Source: Paracoccaceae bacterium (GTDB taxonomy: Bacteria; Pseudomonadota; Alphaproteobacteria; Rhodobacterales; Rhodobacteraceae). Taken from it: a DNA stretch of 64,000 nt. The notes beneath the pieces were generated by a model. That model searched no databases, was not told the origin of the DNA, and saw only the letters and a list, made by a program, of their open reading frames with translations. The DNA lies in the NCBI GenBank assembly GCA_024639125.1, contig JAHEJA010000023.1:21284-85283 (forward strand). Reading direction: 5' to 3'. The position numbers were made by a program, and so were the translations under genes. Shown here one piece after another: positions 17,205-25,816 of the stretch (the first letter of the stretch is position 1; the number at the start of each line of letters is the position of its first letter).

Positions 17205-17236
17205 CCTTCGGCGAGGATATTTTTGAAAAGAAGAAG
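17204..17236. repeat. CCTTCGGCGAGGATATTTTTGAAAAG intergenic repeat (single arm)
   Basis: The sequence GCCTTCGGCGAGGATATTT then TTGAAAAGAAGAAGC starts on the last base of the caiD-like stop codon. It is the same arm found at 14170-14192 and, inverted, at 14320-14351, and at 3949-3962 in a variant. It has a small GCC-TTC-GGC stem. No internal hairpin or 28-bp core follows. It lies between convergent genes. Confidence 0.65.
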
Positions 17237-17245
17237 CGATTGGGG

Positions 17246-17785
17246 TTAATCAGTGAAGCGCACTTTTCCGATATAGCCCAAGTTTCGATTGCGTTGAGCA
17301 AAATCAATGCCGTAGCCAACAACAAATTCGTCGGGAATTTCAAAACCAGTGTAGTCTGCTTTGATGTCGACTTCTCGACGGATGGGTTTGTCGAGAAGGG
17401 CAATGCATTTCAATTTTGCAGGTGAGCGGCTTTTTAACAGGTTTATGACGTGGCTAAGTGTGAAACCCGTGTCGACAATGTCTTCGACAAGCAACACGTC
17501 GCGGCCTTCTATAGGGGAGCGCAGGTCTTTTAGGATGCGGACCTCACGCGAGCTTTCCATAGCATCGCCGTAAGAAGACGCCTCTAGGAAGTCTACTTCG
17601 ACAGGCAGGTCGAGTTCGCGAACCAAATCTGCGATAAAGACAAAGCTGCCACGCAATAGTCCAACGACAACCAATTTTGATGTGTCGTTAAATTCTTCTT
17701 GAATATCGCGGCTAAGTTCCTCTATTCGGGCCGCAATGGCCTTGGCAGAGATTAGCTCGTCGATTACGTAGGGACGCTGTGTCAT
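17246..17785 (-). CDS. hpt: hypoxanthine phosphoribosyltransferase
   Basis: This 179-residue purine salvage enzyme converts hypoxanthine and PRPP to IMP. The PRPP-binding signature is [13 protein letters not shown] near residue 100, with [21 protein letters not shown] near 40 and the flexible-loop SSYGDAM near 70. The C-terminal [19 protein letters not shown] carries the base-stacking region. Length is normal. It is divergent from the RatA-like gene, and its 3' end faces the carnitine cluster. Confidence 0.93.
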   Translation of the reverse strand: MTQRPYVIDELISAKAIAARIEELSRDIQEEFNDTSKLVVVGLLRGSFVFIADLVRELDLPVEVDFLEASSYGDAMESSREVRILKDLRSPIEGRDVLLVEDIVDTGFTLSHVINLLKSRSPAKLKCIALLDKPIRREVDIKADYTGFEIPDEFVVGYGIDFAQRNRNLGYIGKVRFTD

Positions 17786-17854
17786 TTGTGCCTCTTGAAA
17801 TTTGGGGTGTTTGTTTCCTAAATGTTAGGAAGCACAAAGTCAAAACGAGAAATA

Positions 17855-18301
17855 ATGCCGACACATTCAGAAACCCGACGATTGCCTTATACCGCTGATC
17901 AAATGTACACATTGGTTGCGGATGTTGGACAATATCCAAAGTTTTTACCATGGTGTTCCGCTGCACGCGTGCGCTCTGTCACGCCAGAGGGCGAAAGTGA
18001 AGTGATGGCTGCGGATTTGGTCATTAGCTTTAAAGTGTTTCGCGAGCGATTTGGAAGCCGCGTTGTTCTTTGGCCGACGGAACAGAAGATTGATACCGAA
18101 TATCTGGATGGTCCCTTCAAGTATATGAAATCGAATTGGGCTTTTTCAGATGCAGATGGCGGATGCGATGTTAGCTTTTTCGTGGATTTCGAATTCAAGA
18201 ATGCTGTTTTGCAAGGTATTATCGGTTTGGTTTTCAATGAAGCTATGCAAAGAATTGTGCGGGCTTTTGAAAAGCGCGCGGCAGAACTATACGGTAATTA
18301 A
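17855..18301 (+). CDS. ratA: RatA / COQ10-like START-domain protein
   Basis: This 148-residue polyketide-cyclase/START-like protein has the sequence TRRLPYTADQMYTLVADVGQYPKFLPWCSAARVRS (in parts) near the N-terminus and a helical C-terminus, VFNEAMQRIVRAFEKRAAELYG. In alphaproteobacteria these proteins are usually annotated as ubiquinone-binding COQ10 homologues or RatA family. The E. coli member inhibits ribosome subunit association, whereas the mitochondrial member binds coenzyme Q. The sequence does not decide between them. I chose ATG 17855, since homologues begin shortly before the LPY motif; the frame is open 33 bases further up. Confidence 0.82.
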   Translation: MPTHSETRRLPYTADQMYTLVADVGQYPKFLPWCSAARVRSVTPEGESEVMAADLVISFKVFRERFGSRVVLWPTEQKIDTEYLDGPFKYMKSNWAFSDADGGCDVSFFVDFEFKNAVLQGIIGLVFNEAMQRIVRAFEKRAAELYGN

Positions 18302-18392
18302 ACCTGAGTTATAGCTTTTTCATCCTGCGTTGAATGGGATTGGACATGTTCATCAGCTATCCGTAGATCCATTGTTTTATTGGAGGTTTGCT

Positions 18393-18644
18393 ATGTTGAA
18401 TATGGTCTTAATGCTTTTGGCGGGTGCGGCTGTGATGTCCATGGCTGATTTATCTGGCGGCAGTGATGATGATCACGATAGTCACGATGATGATAGGTAT
18501 GACGATGATGATTATCACTCGGGTACTTACGTCGATGATGATCATGATAGGTATGATGATGATCACGGTGAATATGATGACGACGATCATCATGATGACC
18601 ATGATCATGACCATGATGACGCAGTCGAGTACGGTTTGACGTAA
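18393..18644 (+). CDS. small membrane-anchored Asp/His-rich protein
   Basis: This is an 83-residue protein. Residues 1-20 are a hydrophobic segment (MLNMVLMLLAGAAVMSMADL), followed by an extremely acidic, histidine-containing tail built of Asp-Asp-His/Tyr runs (for example YDDDHGEYDDDDHHDDHDHD). The start is fixed by TTGGAGG six bases before ATG 18393; a longer frame from 18330 has no such site. The composition suggests binding of divalent metal ions outside or on the membrane, but this is inference from composition only. The low-complexity DNA (GATGAT and CATGAT repeats) may expand and contract. It is followed immediately by a strong terminator, so it is a transcribed unit. Confidence 0.6.
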   Translation: MLNMVLMLLAGAAVMSMADLSGGSDDDHDSHDDDRYDDDDYHSGTYVDDDHDRYDDDHGEYDDDDHHDDHDHDHDDAVEYGLT

Positions 18645-18675
18645 AAAAGGCCCCAAGATTGGGGCCTTTTGTTTG
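18645..18675. terminator. bidirectional intrinsic terminator
   Basis: A perfect 10-bp stem, AAAAGGCCCC / GGGGCCTTTT, with loop AAGATT (18645-18670) is followed by TGTTTGTT. The A-rich 5' side means it can act on both strands, ending the small acidic-protein gene (plus) and amt (minus, stop at 18699). Confidence 0.92.
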
Positions 18676-18698
18676 TTACGTCTTGCGCTTTTATCCGC

Positions 18699-19880
18699 CT
18701 ATGATGACATGTCGTAGGCGCGTTCGCCATGTACCGCCAGATCAAGTCCATTTGTTTCTGTTTCAAGATCGACACGGAGTGGGGTGATCAGCGATACGAG
18801 TTTGATCAGGATAACTGTTCCAACCGCTGTAAAGATACCAACGATCGCCAAAGCACCGAGTTGCGCGAACCAAGATCCCGCACCAAAGGCGGCGATCATG
18901 ATCGTGCCAAAGATACCGCCAACGCCGTGCACCGCAAAAACGTCTAGTGTGTCATCGATGTTAAACTTGCTTCTGATTACAGTTACCATTTCCTGGCAAA
19001 GAACGCCTGCGACGGCGCCAATCACAAGAGCTTGGATAGGCCCAACAAAGCCAGAGGCAGGTGTGATCGATGCCAGACCTGCAATCGTGCCTGTAACAAT
19101 GCCCACCAATGACGCCTTGCCGTATTTGATCTTTTCCCATGCGGCCCAAGTGACCGAAGCTGTTGCCGCAGAAATATGGGTGACGGTGATGGCCATTGCT
19201 GCGCCTCCGTCGGCGGCAAGCTGTGAGCCGCCATTAAAGCCGAACCAACCAACCCACAACATCGCCGCGCCAATCATAACATAACCTGGGTTATGGGGGG
19301 GCGTGGTCCGGTTTTTGCGTGGTCCCAAGAAAATAGCAAGGATCAAGGCGGCCAAGCCTGCGGTTTCGTGAACCACAATGCCGCCTGCAAAATCTTTGGT
19401 CCCGACATCGCCGAAAATACCGCCGTCTGCCAAGAACCCACCGCCCCAAATCCAATGCACAACAGGTGCATAGATTGCCAGCATCCAAAGGGATGAAAAG
19501 ACAATCACAAATCCAAAACCCACGCGTTCAACATAGGCGCCTACAATAAGGGCAGGCGTGATGATCGCAAAGGTCATTTGAAAGGCAAAGAAAAGAATTT
19601 CGGGTAACGTGCCGGACAAGGTATCCGCATCTATGCCCAATAGAAACACTTTGTCCAAGCCGCCCCAGATCCCTGTTTCCCCCGACCCAAATGCAATGGA
19701 ATAACCGAAAGCAAACCAAAGCACGCTCATGACGCAAGCAATCGCGTAACATTGCATGAAAACGCTAAGAACATTGCGCGCACGGACCAAACCGCCATAA
19801 AAAAGCGCCAATCCAGGTAGGGTCATAAATAGCACAAGCGCCGTTGCGACCATTATCCAAGCAGTATCTGCTGCATTCAT
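18699..19880 (-). CDS. amt: ammonium transporter
   Basis: This 393-residue Amt/Mep/Rh channel has about 11 transmembrane helices. Signatures include DTAWIMVATALVLFMTLPGLALFYGGLVR (in parts) at the N-terminus, the pore-associated HWIWGGGFL near residue 150, the DFAGGIVVHETAGLAALI twin-histidine region near 165, and DTLDVFAVHGVGGIFGTIM near 300. I set the start at 19880, where AGGATGAG precedes the ATG; the frame is open 96 bases further. There is no glnB/glnK partner beside it, unlike many amt genes. It lies 2.4 kb from the ntr operon. An AT-rich dyad is found upstream at 19950-19967. Confidence 0.95.
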   Translation of the reverse strand: MNAADTAWIMVATALVLFMTLPGLALFYGGLVRARNVLSVFMQCYAIACVMSVLWFAFGYSIAFGSGETGIWGGLDKVFLLGIDADTLSGTLPEILFFAFQMTFAIITPALIVGAYVERVGFGFVIVFSSLWMLAIYAPVVHWIWGGGFLADGGIFGDVGTKDFAGGIVVHETAGLAALILAIFLGPRKNRTTPPHNPGYVMIGAAMLWVGWFGFNGGSQLAADGGAAMAITVTHISAATASVTWAAWEKIKYGKASLVGIVTGTIAGLASITPASGFVGPIQALVIGAVAGVLCQEMVTVIRSKFNIDDTLDVFAVHGVGGIFGTIMIAAFGAGSWFAQLGALAIVGIFTAVGTVILIKLVSLITPLRVDLETETNGLDLAVHGERAYDMSS

Positions 19881-19949
19881 CTTCTCATCCTCTCTGATAA
19901 GTTTGCGCTGTCTTTGGCGGCAAAAAGAGGAAAAACAAAGCAAATGCTG

Positions 19950-19967
19950 AAATATAAGGCGATATTT
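19950..19967. promoter_or_regulatory. AT-rich dyad upstream of amt
   Basis: AAATAT-AAGGCG-ATATTT is a perfect 6-bp inverted repeat about 70 bp upstream of the amt start on the minus strand. Further AAATAT motifs flank it. It could be part of the amt promoter or an operator for the nitrogen regulators, but no consensus was recognised. Confidence 0.3.
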
Positions 19968-20034
19968 GGCTTGCAAATATACGGTTTGCGAAAAATATCT
20001 GCGTAATATGTGTGCTATGCTTAATATTTAGGCA

Positions 20035-20511
20035 TTATGCAATTTTGCTTATTTCGTTGAAAATTAGCGCCAGTGCGTGATCTACGGTTGCTTGGCGCAC
20101 ATTTTTGCGACCCAAGGGGCCAAAATCTTTGGTTTCTGTCACAGTGGTGCCATCTGCTAAGCTTAGTCCAAAGCAAACGCGGCCTTCGGGCTTGTGGTCT
20201 GATCCACCTGGGCCGGCAATGCCTGTCACTGCGATCGCATATGTTGCGTTTGCAGCCTGTTGCGCCCCTTGGGCCATTTCATATGCGACCTGTTCCGAAA
20301 CCGCGCCAAAATCATCGAGTGCCTGTGCCGAAACCCCAAGCATATCCATTTTGGCGGTGTTCGAATAGGTAATAAACCCGCGTTCAAACATAGCAGAGGA
20401 TCCTGCCACATCGGTAAGTGCGGCGGAAATCATTCCGCCAGTGCAGCTTTCGGCGGTTGTTACAGTGATGCCTTTGGCGACGCAGAGCGTAACAAGCTGA
20501 TCGGCGATCAT
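20035..20511 (-). CDS. CinA C-terminal domain protein (NMN deamidase family)
   Basis: This 158-residue stand-alone CinA C-terminal domain is the PncC-type nicotinamide-nucleotide amidase that recycles NMN to nicotinate mononucleotide. The family signature TTAESCTGGMISAALTDVAGSS is near residue 18, FERGFITYSNTAKMDMLGV near 43, and AVTGIAGPGGSDHKPEGRVCFGL near 95. The N-terminal molybdopterin-type domain of full CinA is absent. It is last in a four-gene operon (ispD-ispF-pgpA-cinA) and overlaps pgpA by four bases. Confidence 0.9.
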   Translation of the reverse strand: MIADQLVTLCVAKGITVTTAESCTGGMISAALTDVAGSSAMFERGFITYSNTAKMDMLGVSAQALDDFGAVSEQVAYEMAQGAQQAANATYAIAVTGIAGPGGSDHKPEGRVCFGLSLADGTTVTETKDFGPLGRKNVRQATVDHALALIFNEISKIA

Positions 20512-20999
20512 CCCATAAATATCCCGTGCGATAGACCCGCCAGCGCTATGGTGACTATGGCGGCAAAGAGACCTGCGTAAATATCGTCAAGCATAACGCC
20601 CAAAGCATCACCGCGACGGTCAGCGCGCCCAATGATACATGGCTTGGTTATATCAAACAGGCGGAACAATAAAAACGCACTGATCCAACCGGGCCAAAGG
20701 GCAGTGACAGAAACACCCATCATATCTGCGCCATAAAACACGGGCATAAGTGCAAGCCATTGCCCCGCCACTTCATCGATAACAATCTCAGAAGGGTCGT
20801 GGTCGTCTTTGCCGGTGGTTTCAACGCGCGTGGCCCACCATCCAATTAGAAAGGCCGCGATAATTCCAATGGCAACGCCAATGTGCCCAGTTAACACATA
20901 TAGCAGCCACCCAGCCGGCAGCGCAGCCAGCGATCCCCACGTCCCAGGAGCAGGGCGCATGTAGCCAATATAAAAGAACGTCGCGATAAGTCGTGTCAT
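20508..20999 (-). CDS. pgpA: phosphatidylglycerophosphatase A
   Basis: This 163-residue membrane phosphatase makes phosphatidylglycerol from its phosphate. The N-terminal [21 protein letters not shown] is the family start. The metal-binding motif [17 protein letters not shown] is near residue 68, and the helix with [27 protein letters not shown] (in parts) is near 120. It has four hydrophobic segments. It overlaps both neighbours by four bases (ATGA junctions), so the operon is translationally coupled. Confidence 0.92.
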   Translation of the reverse strand: MTRLIATFFYIGYMRPAPGTWGSLAALPAGWLLYVLTGHIGVAIGIIAAFLIGWWATRVETTGKDDHDPSEIVIDEVAGQWLALMPVFYGADMMGVSVTALWPGWISAFLLFRLFDITKPCIIGRADRRGDALGVMLDDIYAGLFAAIVTIALAGLSHGIFMG

Positions 21000-21475
21000 G
21001 GTTTTACCAATGCTGCTGTTGCGATCGAGGCAATGCCTTCTTCGCGTCCGGTAAAACCGAGACGTTCACTTGTTGTTGCTTTCACGCTGATGCGGCTGCT
21101 GTCTAGCGCCATTATGTCAGCCAGTTGGCGTTGCATCGCCTCTGCATGCGGGCCTATTTTGGGGCGTTCGCAGACGATTGTGCAGTCGATATTTGAAATG
21201 TCAAACCCCATATCCCTGACCAACGCCACCGCATGTTTCAAGAAAATGTCACTGGCAGCGCCTTTCCATTGTGGATCACTAGGGGGGAAGTGGCGACCGA
21301 TATCGCCTTGGGCCACTGCGCCATAAAGTGCATCTGTGATGGCATGCATGGCGACATCTGCATCGGAATGCCCTTTTAGCTTTGCCGAATGTGGAATTTT
21401 GATCCCACATAGAATGACGTGATCGCCGTCTTCAAACGCATGCACGTCGTACCCATTGCCAAGGCGGATATCCAT
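20996..21475 (-). CDS. ispF: 2-C-methyl-D-erythritol 2,4-cyclodiphosphate synthase
   Basis: This 159-residue enzyme carries out the fifth step of the MEP isoprenoid pathway. [21 protein letters not shown] contains the zinc ligands Asp and His near residues 9-11. [33 protein letters not shown] (in parts) near 38 is the family motif, and the C-terminal [17 protein letters not shown] is typical. Length is normal. It directly abuts ispD, the common pairing (fused as IspDF in some relatives, separate here). Confidence 0.96.
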   Translation of the reverse strand: MDIRLGNGYDVHAFEDGDHVILCGIKIPHSAKLKGHSDADVAMHAITDALYGAVAQGDIGRHFPPSDPQWKGAASDIFLKHAVALVRDMGFDISNIDCTIVCERPKIGPHAEAMQRQLADIMALDSSRISVKATTSERLGFTGREEGIASIATAALVKP

Positions 21476-22125
21476 TATCTATTCCTTAATATACGTTCTG
21501 CCCGCGCGAAATCGTCGGGCGTTGTTATTTTTAGATTATCTTCTGAACCGTCAACGATTGCCACTGGAATTCCCGACCTGCGTGCGATTTCTACATCATC
21601 AGCGGCGGTTTGTGTGCTGTTTGCATGCGCTTTTCGAATAACGTCAAAATGAAACCCTTGGGGCGTTTGCGCACGATAAAGCGTGCTGCGGTCTTGGGTG
21701 CCCGTGACAAAGCCCTCTGCACCGTGCCAAAGCGCATCTGTCACAGCCAAAGCAGGGGCAGCGGCTTGGTGTGTTTCCAACGCCACGCAGACACGGTCAA
21801 TGACATCGCTACTGATGGTTGCACGCGCGGCATCGTGAATAAGGACGCTATCGGGGCTGAGGTGGGCAATCGCCGTCAGGCCGTTTTTGACCGAGTCATC
21901 ACGATTGGCGCCACCAATGCACAAGGTCAGCCCGTTCGAATTCAGTTTGTCTATATCGTCACGGTGTAACACCACACAAATATGGTCGATCCTGGGGTGG
22001 GAGGCAAAGGCGTCAATCGTCCAGTCGATCACGCGTTTGCCGTGGATCATTTGCCATTGTTTTGGCATATCCCCTCCGGCCCGTGTTCCGCGTCCTGCGG
22101 CAACTATTATGGCGATTGTCGTCAT
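21475..22125 (-). CDS. ispD: 2-C-methyl-D-erythritol 4-phosphate cytidylyltransferase
   Basis: This 216-residue nucleotidyltransferase carries out the third step of the MEP pathway. The CTP-binding glycine-rich loop is [19 protein letters not shown] at the N-terminus, with [16 protein letters not shown] near 70, [19 protein letters not shown] near 95 and [17 protein letters not shown] near 148. It is first of the four-gene operon; the stop and the ispF start share a base. Confidence 0.95.
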   Translation of the reverse strand: MTTIAIIVAAGRGTRAGGDMPKQWQMIHGKRVIDWTIDAFASHPRIDHICVVLHRDDIDKLNSNGLTLCIGGANRDDSVKNGLTAIAHLSPDSVLIHDAARATISSDVIDRVCVALETHQAAAPALAVTDALWHGAEGFVTGTQDRSTLYRAQTPQGFHFDVIRKAHANSTQTAADDVEIARRSGIPVAIVDGSEDNLKITTPDDFARAERILRNR

Positions 22126-22290
22126 ATCTTGTTTCCTCTTGTGACCTGTCTACGCAAGTGCATCGCTCTGCGCAATCCTGATATTAGTGATTAATTTTTG
22201 TGCAGCCGCGCTATTTTGAGTAAATATTCATCGTATTTTTCTTGTTTTTTTCGCGCTCTGCAGGTAGCCGATACTAAGAAGGAGCATTCC

Positions 22291-23283
22291 GTGTCTATTA
22301 CCCTTGGGTCCCATTCTATAACACCGCCTATTTTCCTGGCGCCACTTGCGGGGATCACTGATCTTCCGTTTCGGAATTTGGTGTCGCAGTTCGGCGCCGG
22401 ATTGGTGGTAAGCGAAATGATCGCAAGCCACGAAATGATCCAAGCCAAACCTGGAGTGCGAGAAAAGGCCGAGCTTGGTTTTGGGATTGAAAACACATCG
22501 GTTCAGATTGCAGGGCGTGATGCTTATTGGATGTCCGAAGCTGCCAAAGTGGTTCAAGACAACGGCGCACGTTTTATTGATATTAATATGGGCTGTCCCG
22601 CGAAAAAGGTCGTGAACGGTTATTCCGGCTCTGCTTTGCTTCAGGATTTGGATCATGCCCTGACATTGATCGAAGCTGTTGTTGCGGCTGTAAACATTCC
22701 AGTGACGCTGAAAACGCGCCTAGGATGGGATGATAGGCTGCTGAATGCACCGACACTTGCCAAGCGCGCGGAAAACGCAGGTATTCAGCTGATCACTATT
22801 CATGGGCGCACGCGGTGCCAATTTTACAAAGGGTCTGCGGATTGGGCGGCGATTGCCAATGTGAAAAAGGCCGTTTCTATTCCTGTGATTGCCAATGGCG
22901 ATATTATAGATGCGGCAACCGCGCGACAAGCTTTGGCTCAAAGCGGGGCGGATGGGGTTATGGTGGGCCGCGGGGCACAGGGGCGTCCGTGGCTCTTGGC
23001 TCAATTGGCGCAGCAGCTTTATGATTTGCCGCATGTATCTGTGCCCGAGGGGCAGGAATTTGTGGATCTGGTCGCAGGGCATTATGATGCGATGTTGTCT
23101 TTTTATGGAACGGATTTGGGCTTACGCGTCGCCCGCAAGCATTTGGGGTGGTACATGGATTACGCCAAGTCGCACCCAAAGCGCCGGCGCGCTATCCTTA
23201 CGGCGCAAACGCCGAGTGTGGTTTTTGACCAGTTGCCTGATGCATTATTAAGTGATCTCTCTGTTGAAAGTGGACTGCAATGA
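22291..23283 (+). CDS. dusB: tRNA-dihydrouridine synthase
   Basis: This 330-residue FMN enzyme reduces uridine in the tRNA D-loop and is historically called NifR3 when it heads ntrBC operons. PIFLAPLAGITDLPFRNLVSQFGAG (in parts) opens the barrel, and the catalytic cysteine lies in DINMGCPAKKVVNGYSG near residue 100. Phosphate-binding GVMVGRGAQGRPWLL is near 228. The start is GTG 22291, with AAGGAG six bases upstream; the longer open frame lacks a site. It overlaps ntrB by four bases and heads the conserved alphaproteobacterial dusB-ntrBC-ntrYX operon. Confidence 0.94.
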   Translation: MSITLGSHSITPPIFLAPLAGITDLPFRNLVSQFGAGLVVSEMIASHEMIQAKPGVREKAELGFGIENTSVQIAGRDAYWMSEAAKVVQDNGARFIDINMGCPAKKVVNGYSGSALLQDLDHALTLIEAVVAAVNIPVTLKTRLGWDDRLLNAPTLAKRAENAGIQLITIHGRTRCQFYKGSADWAAIANVKKAVSIPVIANGDIIDAATARQALAQSGADGVMVGRGAQGRPWLLAQLAQQLYDLPHVSVPEGQEFVDLVAGHYDAMLSFYGTDLGLRVARKHLGWYMDYAKSHPKRRRAILTAQTPSVVFDQLPDALLSDLSVESGLQ

Positions 23284-24365
23284 CACAAGACCTGATGTCT
23301 GCCCTTTGGGGATCTTTGCCGACGCCAGCTGTGGTGCTGGATGAGCATGATTTGATTTGCGAAATCAATTCTGCTGCCGAGGGGTTTTTCAATTCTTCGA
23401 TACGCGCCCTAAGAGGCATCCCGATTTGGGACAAGCTTGCCATCGATGCCCCCTTAGAAGAAAGCTTTCTGAGATCACGCGAAAGCGGCACGCCCTTGTT
23501 TGTGAATGACGTAGATGTCGGAACAGGTGAGCGCGCGCCGTTACAATGCAATTTAAAATTCGCCCCCGTGATAGGGCATTCGGGATATATGATTTTGCTG
23601 ATTGCTCCGCGTGAATTGGCTGGGCGCATGACACAAAGCCAATCGGTCAAGGCTGCGGCGAAGTCGGCCATTGGCATGGCCGAAATGCTGGCGCATGAAA
23701 TCAAGAACCCCTTGGCTGGTATCACAGGTGCTGCGCAACTATTGTCCATGAGCCTTGCGCAAGAAGACCTTGAATTAACGGATCTTATTGTTGCCGAGAC
23801 CCGTCGCATTGTGAAGCTGTTGGAACAAGTTGAACAGTTTGGAAATTTGACAACCATCCAAAAGCGTCCAGTAAACATTCACGATGTCTTGCACCGTGCG
23901 ATGCGGTCTGCGCAATTGGGCTTTGGGGCTCATATGACGATTATCGAAGACTATGACCCATCTTTGCCCGATGTGTTCGGGGATCCTGATCAATTGCTTC
24001 AAGTTGTCTTGAATTTGATAAAAAATGCATCAGAGGCAGCCGCCAGAGATGGCGGAAAAATTCGGTTGCGGACCTATTATGAACATTCGTTTCGGCTTCG
24101 TCGCTCGGACGGAGCAGGGCAGGCATTGCCGTTGCAAGTTGAAATATGGGACGATGGTCCCGGGCTTCCGGATGACATTAAAAATGACGTCTTTGAACCC
24201 TTTGTGTCGGGGCGCGAAAACGGAACCGGACTTGGCCTTGCGCTTGCCAGTAAAATTGTTCTTGAACACAATGGTTGGATTTCCGTTGACTCTGTGCCGG
24301 GCCGCACGGTGTTTCGTATATCTCTGTCCACTGTTCCCAAAGATTATCAAGAAGGAGCCAAATAA
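23280..24365 (+). CDS. ntrB: nitrogen regulation sensor kinase NtrB
   Basis: This 361-residue soluble histidine kinase/phosphatase phosphorylates NtrC under nitrogen limitation and is controlled by PII protein. It has an N-terminal PAS domain ([24 protein letters not shown], in parts), the H-box [20 protein letters not shown] near residue 138, the N-box [19 protein letters not shown] near 240 and the G-boxes [36 protein letters not shown] (in parts) near 290-325. It is coupled to dusB (ATGA) and to ntrC (TAATG). Confidence 0.95.
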   Translation: MTQDLMSALWGSLPTPAVVLDEHDLICEINSAAEGFFNSSIRALRGIPIWDKLAIDAPLEESFLRSRESGTPLFVNDVDVGTGERAPLQCNLKFAPVIGHSGYMILLIAPRELAGRMTQSQSVKAAAKSAIGMAEMLAHEIKNPLAGITGAAQLLSMSLAQEDLELTDLIVAETRRIVKLLEQVEQFGNLTTIQKRPVNIHDVLHRAMRSAQLGFGAHMTIIEDYDPSLPDVFGDPDQLLQVVLNLIKNASEAAARDGGKIRLRTYYEHSFRLRRSDGAGQALPLQVEIWDDGPGLPDDIKNDVFEPFVSGRENGTGLGLALASKIVLEHNGWISVDSVPGRTVFRISLSTVPKDYQEGAK

Positions 24366-25738
24366 TGGATGGCACCGTTTTAGTCGCGGATGATGACCGC
24401 ACCATTCGCACAGTTTTGACCCAAGCACTGACACGGGCAGGATGTCGTGTGCATGCGACATCAAGCCTAACAACATTGATGCGATGGGTTGCCGAAGGCA
24501 AAGGCGATGCAATTATTACCGATGTTATGATGCCCGACGGCAATGGATTGGAAATGTTGCCCAAAATCCATTTAGATCGCCCCGATATGCCGGTGATCGT
24601 GATTTCAGCCCAAAACAATATCATGACAGCTATTCAGGCAACCGAAGCCAAGGCGTTTGATTACTTGCCCAAACCCTTTGATTTGCCAGACCTGATGAAG
24701 CGCACCTCCAAAGCATTAGAGGCTAGTCGCGCCGCTGGACGTACTCGGCCTGTTTCTGATGTCAAGGATACGGAAAACGACGGGTTGCCTTTGGTGGGGC
24801 AAACGGTGGCGATGCAATCCCTCTATCGCGTGACAGCTGGATTGATGAATGCGGATCTGCCTGTTTTGATTTCGGGGGAATCCGGGACAGGAAAAACCCT
24901 AATTGCCAAGGTTTTGCATGATTTTTCGGATCGGCGAAATTTGCCAATGGTCAGCGTGACGCCACTTGATTTGGAAAACCTTGATGGACCTGCGCGCATT
25001 TTGTCGCGCGCCAAAGGAGGCACCGTTATTTTCGAAGAACTGACCGACATGCCTCATGAAATACAGGGTCGCATTGTGCGGATGATTGATGCGCCTAACG
25101 AAACCAAACCCCGCTTTATTGCAACCCTGCAAGGAAGCTTTAACAATGCAGTAGACCAAGGCAAACTCCGCAACGATTTATATTATCGTTTGGGCGGCGC
25201 AACCATCGAAGTTCCTGCATTGCATCAACGCATTGATGACATTCTTTTGCTCAGCGAACATTTTTTTGCGAAGCTAGAAAAAGAAACCGACATCAAGCGC
25301 TCCCTAAGCGAAGGCGCAGCGGCGTTATTTAAAACCTACAGTTGGCCGGGAAACGTGCGGCAATTAGAAAACGTGGTGAAACGTCTGGGGCTAACGGCGC
25401 GCGAAACGCATGTGTCCTTGGCCGAAGTCGAGGCAGTGCTTGGATCCCAACCAGCCATCAATGATGTGATACAACAGGGCAGCGGCGACAAGCTTGCTGC
25501 AGATGTCGAACGCCACTTGCGCCGTTATTTTGATTTGCATGGAAATATGCTTCCGCCTCCGGGGGTCTATGCCCGTATTTTGCGCGAAATTGAAATTCCA
25601 CTCATTGAGATTGCTTTGGATGCCACAGGCGGTAATCAAGCCAAATGTGCTGATTTGCTCGGGATTAATCGCAATACTTTGCGCAAGAAAATTAACGAGC
25701 TTGACATTAGTGTCACACGTCGCCGAAAACTGATGTAA
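24365..25738 (+). CDS. ntrC: nitrogen regulator NtrC without a GAFTGA loop
   Basis: This is a 457-residue response regulator. The receiver domain ([14 protein letters not shown], phosphoacceptor Asp in [14 protein letters not shown] near residue 54) is followed by an AAA+ domain ([16 protein letters not shown] near 165, [13 protein letters not shown] near 218, [17 protein letters not shown] near 262) and a Fis-type helix-turn-helix ([26 protein letters not shown], in parts). Between the Walker A and B regions the usual segment with GAFTGA is missing; the sequence passes from [17 protein letters not shown] straight to [10 protein letters not shown]. Rhodobacter capsulatus NtrC also lacks GAFTGA and activates sigma-70 promoters, and this protein probably does the same. 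Confidence 0.94.
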   Translation: MDGTVLVADDDRTIRTVLTQALTRAGCRVHATSSLTTLMRWVAEGKGDAIITDVMMPDGNGLEMLPKIHLDRPDMPVIVISAQNNIMTAIQATEAKAFDYLPKPFDLPDLMKRTSKALEASRAAGRTRPVSDVKDTENDGLPLVGQTVAMQSLYRVTAGLMNADLPVLISGESGTGKTLIAKVLHDFSDRRNLPMVSVTPLDLENLDGPARILSRAKGGTVIFEELTDMPHEIQGRIVRMIDAPNETKPRFIATLQGSFNNAVDQGKLRNDLYYRLGGATIEVPALHQRIDDILLLSEHFFAKLEKETDIKRSLSEGAAALFKTYSWPGNVRQLENVVKRLGLTARETHVSLAEVEAVLGSQPAINDVIQQGSGDKLAADVERHLRRYFDLHGNMLPPPGVYARILREIEIPLIEIALDATGGNQAKCADLLGINRNTLRKKINELDISVTRRRKLM

Positions 25739-25816
25739 TTGCGCAACAGGGTACAGACCCTCATGCGCGAGGGGATTGGACCATGTAATCCCCTTATATC
25801 GGATTAGGAGTGTCAG

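Noticed and set aside
18330..18392. A 21-residue N-terminal extension of the Asp/His-rich protein
   Set aside because: A strong GGAGG site before ATG 18393 and the hydrophobic start of the protein there favour the shorter form.
24365..25738. Calling NtrC a sigma-54 activator with confidence
   Set aside because: The GAFTGA segment is absent, so I did not infer sigma-54 dependence.
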